Of a stretch of DNA of 64,000 nt, positions 48,395 to 59,061 are shown piece by piece (the stretch's first letter is position 1; each line of letters begins with the position of its first letter). The translations under genes were made by a program, and so were the position numbers. The notes under the pieces were generated by a model, which saw only the letters and a list, made by a program, of their open reading frames with translations, ran no database searches and had not been told where the DNA came from. Source of the stretch: Cristatella mucedo (lineage: Eukaryota; Bryozoa; Phylactolaemata; Cristatellidae). The stretch is from contig WPIO01000006.1 in NCBI GenBank assembly GCA_009760855.2, positions 9,035,001-9,099,000 on the forward strand, in the 5' to 3' direction.

Positions 48395-49346
48395 TTACTA
48401 GTTATGGGCGAACCCAGTGTGATTCAGAGATTGGAAAGGCTGACTTTCAAAATTGGCTCTGCCAGCATATCTCCAGCTGAATCGGCTCGAAATCTAGGTG
48501 TCATATTCCAAAGCGACCTCTCGTTAGACGACCACATCAGCTCCACAGTCAAATCCGCCTATTTTCAGCTTCATAACATTGCTAAAATTAGGGCTTGTTT
48601 AGATGAGGATACCACGTCCAAGTTGGTCCATGCATTCGTGACATCCCGTCTCGACTTCTGCAACTCACTGCTTACTGGCCTACCAGCATGTACGATCAGG
48701 CGACTGCAGCTGGTGCAAAATTCAGCAGCTAGGCTTGTCTGTCGTGAGCTTCGCAGTTGCCACATTACTCCACTTCTCGCCGACCTGCACTGGCTACCAG
48801 TGAGGCAACGGATTGACTTCAAGGTTTTGTCGCTCACTTTTAGGTCCCTTCATTCTATGGCTCCAGCCTATCTTTCAGATATACTACCCCATCAGGCCAA
48901 GCATCGTACCACCCGCTTTTCGGAATCCTACAATCTGGAAATACCTCGTACGAACCTTAAATCCTTTGGAGACCGTGCATTCAGCTCGTATGCTCCCAAA
49001 GCCTGGAACTCCCTCCCGACCTGCGTCAGAACATCCCATGACCTGACCACATTTAAAGGAAACCTTAAAACACACCTATTTAGGACAGCATTTAGTGGGT
49101 CCCTGTGATTCGTCCTTGATGTGCTTATGCGTGCTGACACTGTGCATGCTGCCACTAACCACATTTGCATGCTGACCCTGTGCATGTCACCCCTAACCAT
49201 ATGATTCATTTTGTTTGTTTTTCAAGCATGATTTTACTTACTATTCAATTGCATATCACTTTGCAGCAAGTGTAAAGCGCCTAGAAAGAGATTAAGTTCT
49301 CTGAGGGTGCTTTATCAAGTGCAATATTATTATTATTATTATTATT
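48395..49346 (+). mobile_element. LINE family B, best-preserved 3' copy
   Basis: An uninterrupted 234-residue frame at 48404-49108 from MGEPSVIQRLERLTFKIGSA to LFRTAFSGSL. This is the reverse-transcriptase thumb/C-terminal part of an L2/CR1-like ORF2 (LHWLPVRQRIDFKVLSLTFR; SFGDRAFSSYAPKAWNSLPT). The 3' UTR holds alternating GCATGCTGxCACTGTGCATG-type repeats, the stem-loop at 49272-49316, and an (ATT)n tail to 49346. The copy starts just downstream of the catalytic domain, so it cannot move on its own. It lies closest to the family consensus inferred by eye. Confidence 0.92.
49272..49316 (+). other. Conserved 3' stem-loop of LINE family B
   Basis: Outer stem GTAAAGCGCC (49272-49281) pairs with GGTGCTTTAT (49106+200 to 49315, that is 49306-49315) with two G-U pairs. 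Inner stem AGAGA (49287-49291) pairs with TCTCT (49298-49302) across a 6-base loop. The element recurs at the end of nearly every family B copy in the window. LINE reverse transcriptases of related families recognise 3' UTR stem-loops, so this is the likely recognition signal. Confidence 0.7.
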
Positions 49347-50093
49347 CATTGCCAGTTGCCTACCACCACCTTGTCTTGCCCCCTACTTCTGCTTCCCTCT
49401 CTGCTTTGTCCTTCGTGTCGTCCTAGACCTCGCCTGCCGTCCGCCACCCACCGTAGTGGTGCTCGGACGGCCAGCGAGCTGCTGCTGCTGCGAAGGAAAC
49501 GTTAAAACTCTCCACCTCGGCTGGCGGCTCCGACGGCTTTGTAAATGTGAGCGCGTTACGTTAAGTTGCCGTCTTTCGCCTCTGAGACGGCTCGGAAAAG
49601 GCCGCGTAGGCAGCGGATCCTTGCGGCTGCCGCGGGCCGAGAACAGTCGCTCTAGAGTGTTGATTCTCGATGACCACTGCCGGTCTTCGGTCTCACCCCA
49701 GATTCAAACTCTCCATCTGATGGTGGTGACTCGCTCGGCCTATGACTAGTGGCTGGTGCTGGGCCTCGCACCGCAGAGCAGTGTCGAGGCGTGCTCTGCC
49801 AACCCCTCTCTTTCTCTCTCTCTCTCTCTCTCGTGCGCTCTTTCTCTCTCTTCTCTTTTCTTTCTTTGCATCGACCATTTACTGACAAGCCTCGCTCCGA
49901 TAGGTAGCTCGCAGTCCCTAGTTTCCATCGACTTACCACTGAATGACTTTGGCTTCGCACGCATCTCAGCAGAACGCCGGCTGCGGCCGCATCGTCAAAA
50001 TCGTGTGGAGGCGGGTTTTGGAGCACCCATTGTCGGACGAGGCGGAATCGGCGCCACCAGAGAGACCGCACGAGTGTCATACGAGAAAATCGC
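49347..50093. other. GC-rich DNA with short CT tract
   Basis: CpG-rich, with a CT-rich tract at about 49803-49865. Arg/Glu frames on the minus strand across that tract are compositional. No assigned gene. Confidence 0.35.
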
Positions 50094-50187
50094 TGAGAGC
50101 GGCAGAGGTAGCTGCGCGAGAGCGGCAGAGGTAGCTGCGCGAGAGCGGCAGAGGTAGCTGCGCGAGAGCGGCAGAGGTAGCTGCGCG
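50094..50187 (+). repeat. 23 bp minisatellite, 4 copies
   Basis: The unit runs GAGAGCGGCAGAGGTAGC then TGCGC, and its GGCAG starts fall at 50101, 50124, 50147 and 50170. The copies are essentially identical, pointing to recent expansion. Confidence 0.95.
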
Positions 50188-50700
50188 AGAGCCGCCGCGT
50201 TTCGGCCGCGACGAAAGCAAGCGGAGTGGTGCTGGGCAAAGCGATTAGGATGCCGTTCGGAAGCTGACGGCCACTTCGCCAATCGAGCCGCCGCCGCTCG
50301 CATCGCTTGCGGAGAGCGACGCTCGTTCAAGCGACCGGAAGAAGGGCGGCGCTCGCTGGTGGCCGCGGGTCGCAGCTAACGCGGCCGACCAAGTCTGAAG
50401 CGCCACGTCATGATGTGCAGCAGCCGTGGATCGGCCGCTCCGCGAGACCCTAGCCGATCCCTCGAGGGGGGCGCTGCGAGCGGCCACAGTGGAGGACTTG
50501 CGGCGATGCAGTGCGAAAATGCGCGCTCCCATTGGCGCAGCGTGAAAGAGGCTGGCATAATTTTGTAACGGGTGCTGGAGTCTGGACCCTGCGGTCGGTG
50601 GCAGCAACTCGGCCGCCGGCTCTTAATCATACTTTCGAAGAACGGCGCGTGCTCAGCGGCTCCAGATTCCAGTGGAGCGATGCGACGGCGAACATACCGA
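50188..50700. other. GC-rich DNA, no assigned gene
   Basis: CpG-rich, overlapping frames on both strands, no recognisable domain. Confidence 0.35.
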
Positions 50701-50936
50701 CTGAACGGTCTTCTTTCACTTTTCTTTTCCTCTCTCCTTAATTTCTCCTCTCCTCGCTCTTTCCGCTTTGTCTCCTCTTTTCTCTCCTCTCTTTTCTCCC
50801 CTCTTTCTCCTACTTCTCCAACTCTCTTTTCTTTGTCTTCCTTCTCCCCCTCTCGTTCTACTCTCTCTCTCTTTCTCTCTCTCTCTTTTTCTTTCTCTCG
50901 CTCTCTCTCTCTCTCTCTACTCAATCTTTCTCAAGT
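50701..50936 (+). repeat. Degenerate CT-rich tract
   Basis: Polypyrimidine-rich sequence of TCTTTC/TCTCC units. Lys/Glu/Arg frames on the minus strand (50376-50924) arise from it. Confidence 0.85.
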
Positions 50937-52115
50937 TTTAAAGAGAGCCGCAGGATATTTCAACAAGTTGAAAAGCGCCGCGGGCGCGATTAATTTCAAT
51001 TAGCGCGCTAGGCAGACGACGCGTTATTATCATTGCTACTAGTATTTAATGCATGAGAGCCAGCCAGGCCGCAGGCTACGACTTCCTCTCCGACGACTCC
51101 TGCACCTGCGGCGCAGCTAGGGCACGACGTCGTCGCTCTGGGGAGCTCGCAGAACTGTGGGGCCCCGTGGCAGTGCGAAATTCCGTGAGACGTTGAGAGC
51201 GCACCGGCGACGAAGAAGTCCAACTTTTTTCGCGAACGACCAGATCGCTGCGAGAGCAGATCCCATCGCTATGCCAGCGCACAGCGTCATCGCGCCCGGC
51301 TCGCTCGGCCGCACGTAGCCGTGCCTCCGCCGGGCGCTCGGGCGGGCGAACAGGCGGCCGCCGAACGAAGGCGCCGCGGCGGCGCGCAGCTGCGAACGAG
51401 CGCCGGCCGACTCGCCCTGTGGACTGCTCGCCCGCATGACGTAGCCGTAGAGAGCATCAGCCGTCGCAGCTACGAACGATTGTTGACTTAAACGACGCCA
51501 ATCGCCGCGTCGCCAGCTCTCTCATCTCCGCATGAGCCGGGGAATCGCCGCGAGCGCGAACGAGCGAGCTGCGGCGCAACGTCGCGTTCTCGGGCGGCCG
51601 CGCTCGTCCAGCCACGGTACGACGCACGTTGTTTCTTCGTTGCGATTCGCAGCTCGGAATGAGTGGTCCCGCTTTTGCCAAGTCCTCCACCTGCTCTTTG
51701 CGAAGTGGGATAGCGAGAGATGCTAGAGCGGCTCTGAATGGGTGCGGAAGTGGGATTCAATGGCGGCTGCAAAGAGCGAGAGAAGCGATCCGCAGGCCTA
51801 AGTAGGTGATCGCGAAGTCAAGTCGGTGCCTTTACGCTAAGTTAGTAAAGCTCAGACAGGAAGAGAGAGAGGAACAGAACAGAACTCAGACAGAAGAGAG
51901 GGATTCCCTACGGCCGCTTCCTTCCAGCCGCACTGACGGGGCAGCTACACCTGAAGAGAGTCCGGACGAGCGGCTGAATGCTGCTCCCGCGTCCGTTGGT
52001 TTAGAGCGCAAGCCGGAAGTTTTAAGAAAACGGAATAACACTAATCTGGACACGATTTCACAAATGCGCGCGATCTGGCACGGCTGTAAAACTTGTTCTT
52101 GTTATTTATTGAGCA
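50937..52115. other. GC-rich DNA, no assigned gene
   Basis: CpG-rich from about 51060 to 51620. Frames on the minus strand (51117-51437, 51488-51772) lack a recognisable domain. Promoter or first-exon function is possible but unproven. Confidence 0.35.
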
Positions 52116-52252
52116 TGCTAACCCTAACCATTCGATCGAGCTCCATTTGCAGCAAATATAAAGTGCCTAAAAAGAGATCTCAGTTCTCTGAAGGCGCTCT
52201 ATCAAGTGTATTATTATAATTATTAATATTACTATTATTAGCATTGTTATTA
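52116..52252 (+). mobile_element. LINE family B 3' tail fragment
   Basis: TTTGCAGCAAATATAAAGTG followed by CTAAAAAGAGATCTCAGTTC and TCTGAAGGCGCTCTATCAAG: the stem-loop region, then an eroded (ATT)n tail to 52252. Truncated to about 100 bp, inside a GC-rich block. Confidence 0.88.
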
Positions 52253-53640
52253 CTAGCGAAACGACGCATTTTGCAGGCCTGAAACCATCCGTGAGAGCAC
52301 TTCCGGTGGGTTACCGTCGAAAGGTCCTCTCGCACCGCATACAGCTCGTGGGACGTTGGCGTCGGCGGCGGCGGCGTTAGGGGGTGTGACGTGGTAGCTA
52401 AGCCTGAAAGCCTGTCCGCCTTTCACACCGCCGTGCGGCAGCTGCAACGGCTCGATCCGAGCAGCCGCGTGGCGGCGCTTCTCTACGCAGTTCCCGAAGC
52501 GGATGCGAGGCAAAGACACAACGAGCCGTGAACGTAATGGCGTGACTACAGCCTTTTTGAAAAGTGCTGGAAAATGATCTGAGGCAAAACGTCGCGGTCT
52601 CCGCGGTCATCGCGACCGTCTGCGCGGGCTTCGAAGCCGTCGGCCTCGATTGTCTCGTCGCATCCACTCTGCCGCGAAGCCGCCGCCGCCGCCATCGCTG
52701 TCGCCGCCGCCGCCGCCGTCGCCGCCGACGCCGCCGCGTTGCCTGCGGCGTGCGGCAGCGGTGCTCGGCGAGCGGCGGCGGCGGCCTCCTTCGGCTCATT
52801 ACGCGATTGCGAGCGGTATGCGGGCAACAGGTGCCCGCTGCGAAGCTGCTGCCACTTAAGAAATTATTCAGGAATGGCGGTTTCATTAGAGATGACGCCG
52901 GCATCCGCGGAAAGCATTGGCGAGTTGTCGAGCGACAGCTACCCCTGTTAGACGGCGCCGTGCCCAGCGCTAGCCGCTGCCCGCTGCGAGGCGCCGGGCG
53001 CAGCTGCGCACCGGCTTCCGCCGGGAAATCATCAGGAGAGAGTGGGTGTGCTGGGCGCAGCCTGCGCTCGACGATGAGCGCGGCGAGCAGCTCTCGCGAA
53101 ACTGCACCCTCTGTCGGGCGCTCGGTCGTTAAGCGTCGACTCGTCGAGGCCAAGCGCGGCGCGCGTGCGCGCGTGCGTGTGCACGTAGGTGACAGCCCGC
53201 GGCTGCGCCGCAGCTTTCGACTGGACGGCGCTGCAGCGGCGAGCGGGAAAGCGTGAGGCTCGAGGGGAGAAAGAAAGGAAAGCGAAGCGTACACTTCCGG
53301 TCGCCTCCGTTGTCGAACCCGCGGCGTTCGACGCTGAATGCCGGCGTCCTAGCCTATTGCGCACCCCGACGACCACAGAGCGTTGCTGCCGGCGGAGTTC
53401 GAAGATTCAGAGCATCCACCGAAGTGGCAGAGGTGAAGGAGATCGGCTGCGGTGCGCCTGTGCACGCCCCGCGCGCGCCGCGGGACGTCTGCGAACTCGC
53501 AGCCGAGCGTGAGAGCGACTGCGGGCGCAGATGGCCGCAGCGGGTGCGAGCCTCCAATTGGCTCAGTCGTCGTTTGCATCTAGGTCGTACCCGGTGCCTC
53601 GATGCCGCGTCATCTGCTCTCCTGCTGTTGACTGTGGCAC
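52253..53640. other. GC-rich block with (CCG)-rich core
   Basis: An imperfect CCG/GCC trinucleotide run lies at about 52678-52738. It encodes poly-Arg or poly-Ala depending on frame. The 298-codon minus frame (52398-53294) includes the poly-Arg stretch and no domain. The 52546-52827 minus frame (poly-Ala, then CDETIEADGFEAR and DVLPQIIFQHFSKRL) looks more protein-like but lacks an ATG at its start and a clear splice site. Confidence 0.35.
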
Positions 53641-53800
53641 ATCTTCTCCCAGCGGTCCTGAGCTGCTACTTCCACGCCGCTCACTTTCTCGACAGCCCTG
53701 CCGAATCAGCCCTGCTTCTCGCTCACTCTCTGTTGCTTGAGTTGGAAGTCTGTCGGCTACTGCACGCGTCCAGAAAGCGCTTACGCTTATACGAAATATA
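53641..53800 (+). mobile_element. LINE family A 3' fragment
   Basis: CCCAGCGGTCCTGAGCTGCT, TTCCACGCCGCTCACTTTCT, CTCTGTTGCTTGAGTTGGAA and GAAAGCGCTTACGCTTATAC match the family A end, with many substitutions and no tail. A family B fragment starts immediately after. Confidence 0.75.
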
Positions 53801-54000
53801 GGTGTCCTGTTCTAAAGTGACCCTTCGTTAGACGACCACATCAGCTCCACATCAAGTCTGCCTTCTTTTAGACACATAACATTGCTAAAATTTGGGCTAG
53901 CTTAGATGGGAATACTTCATCTAGATCGGTGCACGCACTTGTGATATCTGGTCATGGCTAAAGTGACTCACACCTTTTTCGTCTATCGGCCTGTGTAATC
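53801..54000 (+). mobile_element. LINE family B internal fragment
   Basis: ATAGGTGTCCTGTTCTAAAG, TTAGACGACCACATCAGCTC and AACATTGCTAAAATTTGGGC match the segment encoding NLGVIFxSDLSLDDHISST in the best copy. Truncated at both ends and sandwiched between two family A pieces. Confidence 0.75.
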
Positions 54001-54019
54001 GGGTGCTTATTTCAGGTGC

Positions 54020-54399
54020 AAAACTCTGCAGCAATAAATTAGCTATTTCATTCCTTCGTTTAAAGACCGTTGGTGACAGAAGCTTTAGCTCTGCAGGTCC
54101 TAGACTGTGGAACTCGTTTTCATGATTCATGATCAACGACAACTACTTTCCTGCTGCCCACTATGGCTCATCCTTTTCAGCGGTCCTGAGCTACTGCTTC
54201 CATGCTACTCACTACCTCAACTGCTCTCCTGACTCAGCTATGCTTCCCACTTTCTCTTTGTTGCGTGAGACGAAGTTTATTGGCTACCGAATGCGTACCG
54301 AAAGCCGCTTAGGCTGTGAGTGCGCTATATAAAACTCTCTTGCATAACACTCACACAGTCATTGTGGCTTTGTGAAGTTACAGACGGAGATACATTACA
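54020..54399 (+). mobile_element. LINE family A 3' fragment
   Basis: Begins at CAATAAATTAGCTATTTCAT, continues through AAGCTTTAGCTCTGCAGGTC and the frame 54129-54332 (YFPAAHYGSSFSAVL to ESRLGCECAI), and ends with ACAGACGGAGATACATTACA. Confidence 0.88.
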
Positions 54400-54711
54400 C
54401 AGTTAACTCGTTGTGACTACGTTCAGTTTCGTTTGCCTTTACTTGATCCTAGAATTCGTCGGCTCTGCTGCATGGTGCTAGTTCTGCTAGCATCGGTTAC
54501 TCGGTTGTAAGGTCTGGCAGTCATTACATATTTCAACTTTTTTCCTCGGATACGAATTGCACTTTCCTGACCTCTTATGCCTAATATAAATATAAAATAG
54601 CTATCATTCCGCATAAAGGCTGCTTCTGCGGTCAACACGAGGATATTTAGAGTTCACGTTCGAACGTATTGAAGTCGTTGCTCCACAACCCTAATTAGAC
54701 ACGGCTACTAG
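54400..54711. other. Unassigned DNA
   Basis: Nothing recognised. Confidence 0.35.
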
Positions 54712-55537
54712 AAGCTTTCGTTAGACGACCACATAAGCTCTACAGTCAAGTCTGACTACTTTCAGTTAAATAACATTGCTAAATTTGGGCTTGTTTAGAT
54801 AAGGATACCACTTCTAAGGTGGTCCATGTATTTGTGACATCCCGTCTTGATTTCTGTAACTCACTGCTTGGTGGCCTACCGGCATGAGCAATCAGGCGCT
54901 TACAGCTGGTGCAAAACTCCGCAGCTAGGCTTGTCTGTCGTGAAAGTCGCAGTTGCCATATCATACCACTTTTAGCTGACCTGCACTGGCTCCCAGTCAT
55001 GCAGCGCCTCGACTGATTGGTTCTGTCACTTTTAGGTTCCTCGATTCTTTGACTCCAGCCTAACTATCAGCTCTACTACTCACTAGGCGAAGCATCGTAC
55101 TACCCATTTTTTGGAATTTAATTGTTTATCTACACCTAGTACGAGCAAACAAATCTTTTGGAGACCATGCCTTTAGTCCGTATGCTCCCAAAGCCTGAAA
55201 CTCACTTCCAACTGACATCGCGAATTCCCCTGGCGTCACTGCATTTCAAAAGAAGCTTATAAGCACTTATGTTTATCATAGTATTTAGTGTGTCCTTGTG
55301 ATTCGCCCTTTATGTGCTTATGGATGGTGACACTGTGCATGTTGCCACTAACCTTGTTTTACATGCTGACACTGTGCATGTCACCTCTAGTCATGGCGTG
55401 CTTGATGTTATTGTGCATGTTCTCTCGAATCATTTGATCATCCTTTCTTTGCAGCACATGCAAAGTGTCTTGAAAGAGATTAATTTCTCTGAGGGCTCTA
55501 TTTTATACATGTAATGTATTATTACAACTATTATTAA
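54712..55537 (+). mobile_element. LINE family B, degenerate copy
   Basis: TTAGACGACCACATAAGCTC at the start, CTGTAACTCACTGCTTGGTG, GCTTGTCTGTCGTGAAAGTC and ATGCTCCCAAAGCCTGAAAC in order. The CATGCTGACACTGTGCATGT 3' UTR repeats follow, then AAAGAGATTAATTTCTCTGA and an eroded tail near 55530. Many frameshifts. Confidence 0.85.
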
Positions 55538-55623
55538 TGTGGGCTCAAAGAATATAAAAATTTCGTAAAATAGCAATTATATATGCATATGCATGCGAAG
55601 TCACACGAGTGAGTACATACAGC

Positions 55624-55625
<2 letters not shown>

Positions 55626-55673
<48 letters not shown>
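55626..55673 (+). repeat. (CA)n microsatellite
   Basis: About 23 uninterrupted CA units following GCCACG, the only long CA tract in the window. Confidence 0.95.
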
Positions 55674-55676
<3 letters not shown>

Positions 55677-56334
55677 GAGTGTCGTGCATATGCAGGACTT
55701 TCGATAGTATAAGGAACCCTGTATAAACACCCTATGTAAGCAAACCCTCCCTGTATAATCATCAAGGTCAGCTGCTGGCTCGACCTGCCATGGCTTGGCT
55801 GAAAAAAGCTTCAACTTCAGGGCTTTTTCATGCAATTGCCAGATCCGAAAAAAATTCTCCAAACAAAGGTGTCTCATCTTTCATTTAGGAACTCAAAATG
55901 CGATGACTAGCCCGTCAACAGCGGACTCCCTTGAAGAGTTTCGCTAAACGAAGCGCACTGCCATTCAATCGGCGGGAACTTAACCGTAGGCCAAGCTGTT
56001 AGGCAGCATCGCGACCAGCTAGCTCACGGCCACATTCGACCTGGAAGCCGCGAGTTTGTTAGGCTCGGCGAGTTTGTCATGCTCAGCGCCGCCGCCGGGG
56101 CCGCCGCTCCGAGATCCTTCCGTCTCGCCGCGCCGCCGCCGCTCTGCTGCTCAGTTCGGAGCGTCGCGGGCGCTCGTGGCTGGAGCGCCCGCGACGTATC
56201 CACCAGACCTTCGCGGCGCGATTGCTTCGTCCGAGCGGTGGCGAGCGTCGAGCGAGCTCCATTCGCTTCCGCTCGCATCGTCGTCATCTGACCACCGTCT
56301 CGCGCCGCCGAGGCGGTGAACGTTTGACAGGTCA
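55674..56334. other. Unassigned DNA, GC-rich after 56050
   Basis: No gene or repeat family recognised. The CpG-rich part (56090-56300) borders the satellite fragment. Confidence 0.35.
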
Positions 56335-56700
56335 GTTTTCGGCGGAACGCGTTGGATTTCGGTGTTTTCCCGGGCCAGCGTAGTCGATCGCAGTGCGGTG
56401 CACCTGGGCCTGCTTCTGAAATGCCGATATATTTCGCTGGCGCGTTTTGAACGGAGTGCGCCACAGCAAACAGTCCCGACTGGGGCTTTGCACAGCCAAT
56501 TTCTGGTCGATAGCGGTAGATTGCAGTGAAATGCGTTATTTGCCAGGGTTTTATCATTCGACTGCAGCTTCTCGCCCGAGGTCGTGCGCGCGCTTTGTGT
56601 TGATATTATGCGAGCCCACTTGACGTGCAGTGCACCATAATAAGCATTCAAATTTCAAGCATTGGCCCGGGGCTCCTGCAGTCGTAAGCAGTGCTTAATC
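56335..56700 (+). repeat. Dispersed fragment of the 1-4240 satellite family
   Basis: Two or so monomers in the right-arm orientation: CGTTGGATTTCGGTG, then CCCGGGCCAGCGTAGTCGAT, then GGTAGATTGCAGTGAAATGC with TTGCCAGGG, and GGCCCGGGGCTCCTGCAGTC at about 56665. Spacing and core motif match those at 3000-4000. It lies 0.5 kb beyond the stop codon of the SLCO gene (which reads leftward), more than 52 kb from the main array. Confidence 0.75.
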
Positions 56701-57219
56701 AGAGAGAGAGAGAAATCGCGTGCTCAACGACACGAAACGGTTTAGGAGGTTTAAGCGAAGCTTAGTAAGCGAATTCTAAATAGGAGCCACGCGAAGCCGA
56801 TTGCACGTAGGTTTGCTTATGGTTAGATTGAATTTCGGGTCTTGCAGCAATTCTTTACATCAGCCCGGCTGGCTGGCCGCCACCAAAGCCGCAGCGATTG
56901 CTGTGGTCTCCGCCTTCGTCGGGTTGGTCGCTCGGTCGGCTAGCTGCAGCAGCCAGTGCTTCGCCAGCCGCCGCCGCCGCTGCGGCACACAAGCCCAAGC
57001 GGCGACGACCGACGGAGCGGAGCGCACTCGTTTCGACAACGGGCGGCGGCGGCGCTAGGGCAGTGCCACTCGCGCGTGCAGGCGCGGAGCGACGACTTCA
57101 TTCTCACACGAGCCAGCCGGCGCCACTGAAGCTGCCGCCGCAGACGCAGCTTGGTCAAATTAGTAGCACGCGGGTCGGCAGCTAACAGCGACCGCACAGA
57201 TGCGGTTGCGGAGAGCCGT

Positions 57220-58157
57220 CTAGGCGGAACGCCTGCGCGTCTTGTTCCCGTCGACGCTCATCAGCTCCGTCTCTTCCGAGCTCTGCTGGGTCTGCCGCAA
57301 CTCTCGCTCCGGGTCCTCCTCGGCGGTCGGCAGACTGTAGGCCTTGGCGGCTATCGACATGACCAGGAAGAGCAGTGCGTAAGCGATGAACACGTTTCGG
57401 CCGAGCGCCTGTCGTCGGTAAGCGTAGTAGTCGTAGGCGGCCATCTTTTCCTCGGCCGAACGTAGTCCGTCGGTCACGGCCTCGTCTAGTGAGCGAACGT
57501 CGTCGAACAGGTAGCCAAAGAGGACGGTCGCCGGCCCCGAGCCGGTCAGATGGGCGAAAATGGTCTGCAGGCCGAGCGCGTAGAACTGGTAGCCGTCGGG
57601 CACCACGTGCAGCGTCAGCACGGTGGACCATACGTGCTTGGCGTAGGTCGCGAACACGGTGCAGAAGACGAGAAAAAGGAACGCGTAAGTCGCAGCGCAC
57701 TCGACCGACGATGACTCACCACCACCACCGCGGCCGCCGCCGAGCTTGTCGCTCGATCGGTGGCAGCAGTTACGCGTTTCGCATCCGTCGCCGCAGCCGC
57801 CTGCGACGTCGGCGGCAGCGTCGGCGTTTCTCGACTCGCCGCCGCCGCCGCGCCACGAGGTCAGCGTTCGATTGGCGGCATCCGCCGGCGAGAAGGGCCG
57901 CTCGCAGTGCATCCACAGCGCTGGCGACAGCGAGAGGCAAACTATTGACAGGGCGAGGCTGGCGTTCAGCAGCGCCTGATAGCCACAGTTCAGCGCGGTC
58001 GGCGCCAGCCCGCCGACGAGGCAGCCGCACGCGGCCGCGGGCAGCGTCACCAGGTTGGCGAGCGTCAGCGAGCGGGCGCGGGTCTGCTCGAATCGTATCT
58101 CGAGAATGCTGGACAGGAAGTGGTCGATGCCGCACTGAGCGGCGACGTTGGCGGTAC
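57220..58157 (-). CDS. Organic anion transporter (SLCO/OATP), terminal coding exon
   Basis: Continues the exon at 59062-59332. Acceptor CTCGCCTCCAG/GTACCG at 58159-58158; the split codon AGT restores the frame and the exon runs to TAG at 57220. Segments in order match the C-terminal half of OATP transporters: FLSSILEIRFEQ, a membrane helix with VTLPAAACGCLVGGLAP, the next helix ending SLSPALWMHCE (OATPs: SLxFFxxC.xxxFAGV), a short Gly/Cys loop (GCGDGCETRNCCH), helix AATYAFLFLVFCTVFATYA, VVPDGYQFYALGLQTIFAHL with GPATVLFGYLFDD (OATPs: LGxQ...PxPxxFGxLID), and a last helix near NVFIAYALLFLVMSIAA. OATPs are plasma-membrane carriers of organic anions. The loop normally holding a Kazal-like domain with about ten cysteines is short here. 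The gene lies in a CpG-rich region. Confidence 0.75.
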
Positions 58158-59061
58158 CTGGAGGCGAGAAAGACAGCGGGTGCGCCCGCTCGCGCGGAAA
58201 GGTCGCTGGCGTGGCAAAGCCGCGGGCGCATTCGCCGCGCTCGAGCGTCTGGGGCTGTCTGCGAAAGAGTCGATCGGTCGCGCTTCTCGGGCCTTTGCCG
58301 CCGCCGGCCTTGCGAGCAAGCCGAGCTCTGTCGCAGTAGGTCGGCTCGTCGGCCGCTCGCGCCTTCGCGGGCGCGAGCTCCCGCGGGCTGGCGCGAGCGG
58401 CGTGGCGGTCTTCGGACTCGTCGTAAGCGCCCGAAAACTGGCGGCGGGCCACCGGCTGGCGTTCGGATGCAGGGTCAGCAGTAAAGCGCACGAGGTAAGC
58501 GGTCGCATGCAGCTTTCTGACCGGTCTGAGTTAACGAGACGATAGGATGCAAATCTATCCAGTTAGTCGAAGGCCAGAGGTCGGAGTGAATGCGACGGAG
58601 GCGACGTAGGTGGTGCGGCCTCGACCACTCGTTTGGACGAACTTTCAGCTACCCTATGCTTTCAAGCTATTCTACCCTTTCAGCTATCCTATGCTTTCAG
58701 CTATCTTATCTTTACACCTAACCTTTCAGCTGTCCTACCCTTTCAGCTATCCTATCCTTGCAGCTATCTTACCCTATAAGCTATACTTTTAGTTACTTTA
58801 TCCCTTAAGCAATATTTTCAGCTAAGCTATGTCTTTTCACATGCCCTTTCGGCTATCTTAACCAGCGCAGTGAGGAGAATTCGGTCCCACAGTTCCTATT
58901 GCTAACGCGTGTCTGAGACGAGCACCAGAGACGATCGAGCCAAGTCCGCGCCTCTGCAAACCAGATCTGCACCTTTCCGGCGAGCGAGTGCCGGTCAGTC
59001 GGCGGCCGACGAGGTGCGAGAGAGCGAGCGGCGGCTGACGCGCGAGCGAGCGGCCGCTCAC
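58158..59061 (-). other. Intron of the SLCO gene
   Basis: 904 bp, GT-AG: donor GGAA/GTGAGC at 59061, acceptor polypyrimidine then CAG at 58158. It interrupts a glycine/serine codon junction (phase 1) between the helix-6/loop exon and the helix-7 exon. The right part of the intron contains the 17 bp degenerate tandem repeat. The joined frame is open across the junction, and family similarity resumes on the other side, which supports the splice choice. Confidence 0.7.
58641..58862 (+). repeat. Degenerate ~17 bp tandem repeat in the SLCO intron
   Basis: About twelve imperfect copies of TTTCAGCTATCCTATCC with lengths of 13-18 bp. The GC content drops sharply compared with both flanks. Purine/pyrimidine asymmetry is mild. 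No function visible. Confidence 0.85.

Noticed and set aside
52398-53294. 298-codon minus-strand frame with poly-Arg tract
   Set aside because: The poly-Arg comes from a CCG-type trinucleotide run, and the remainder has no recognisable family or conserved segment.
57489-58484. 331-codon plus-strand frame, Arg-rich
   Set aside because: It is the antisense shadow of the SLCO terminal exon in GC-rich DNA.
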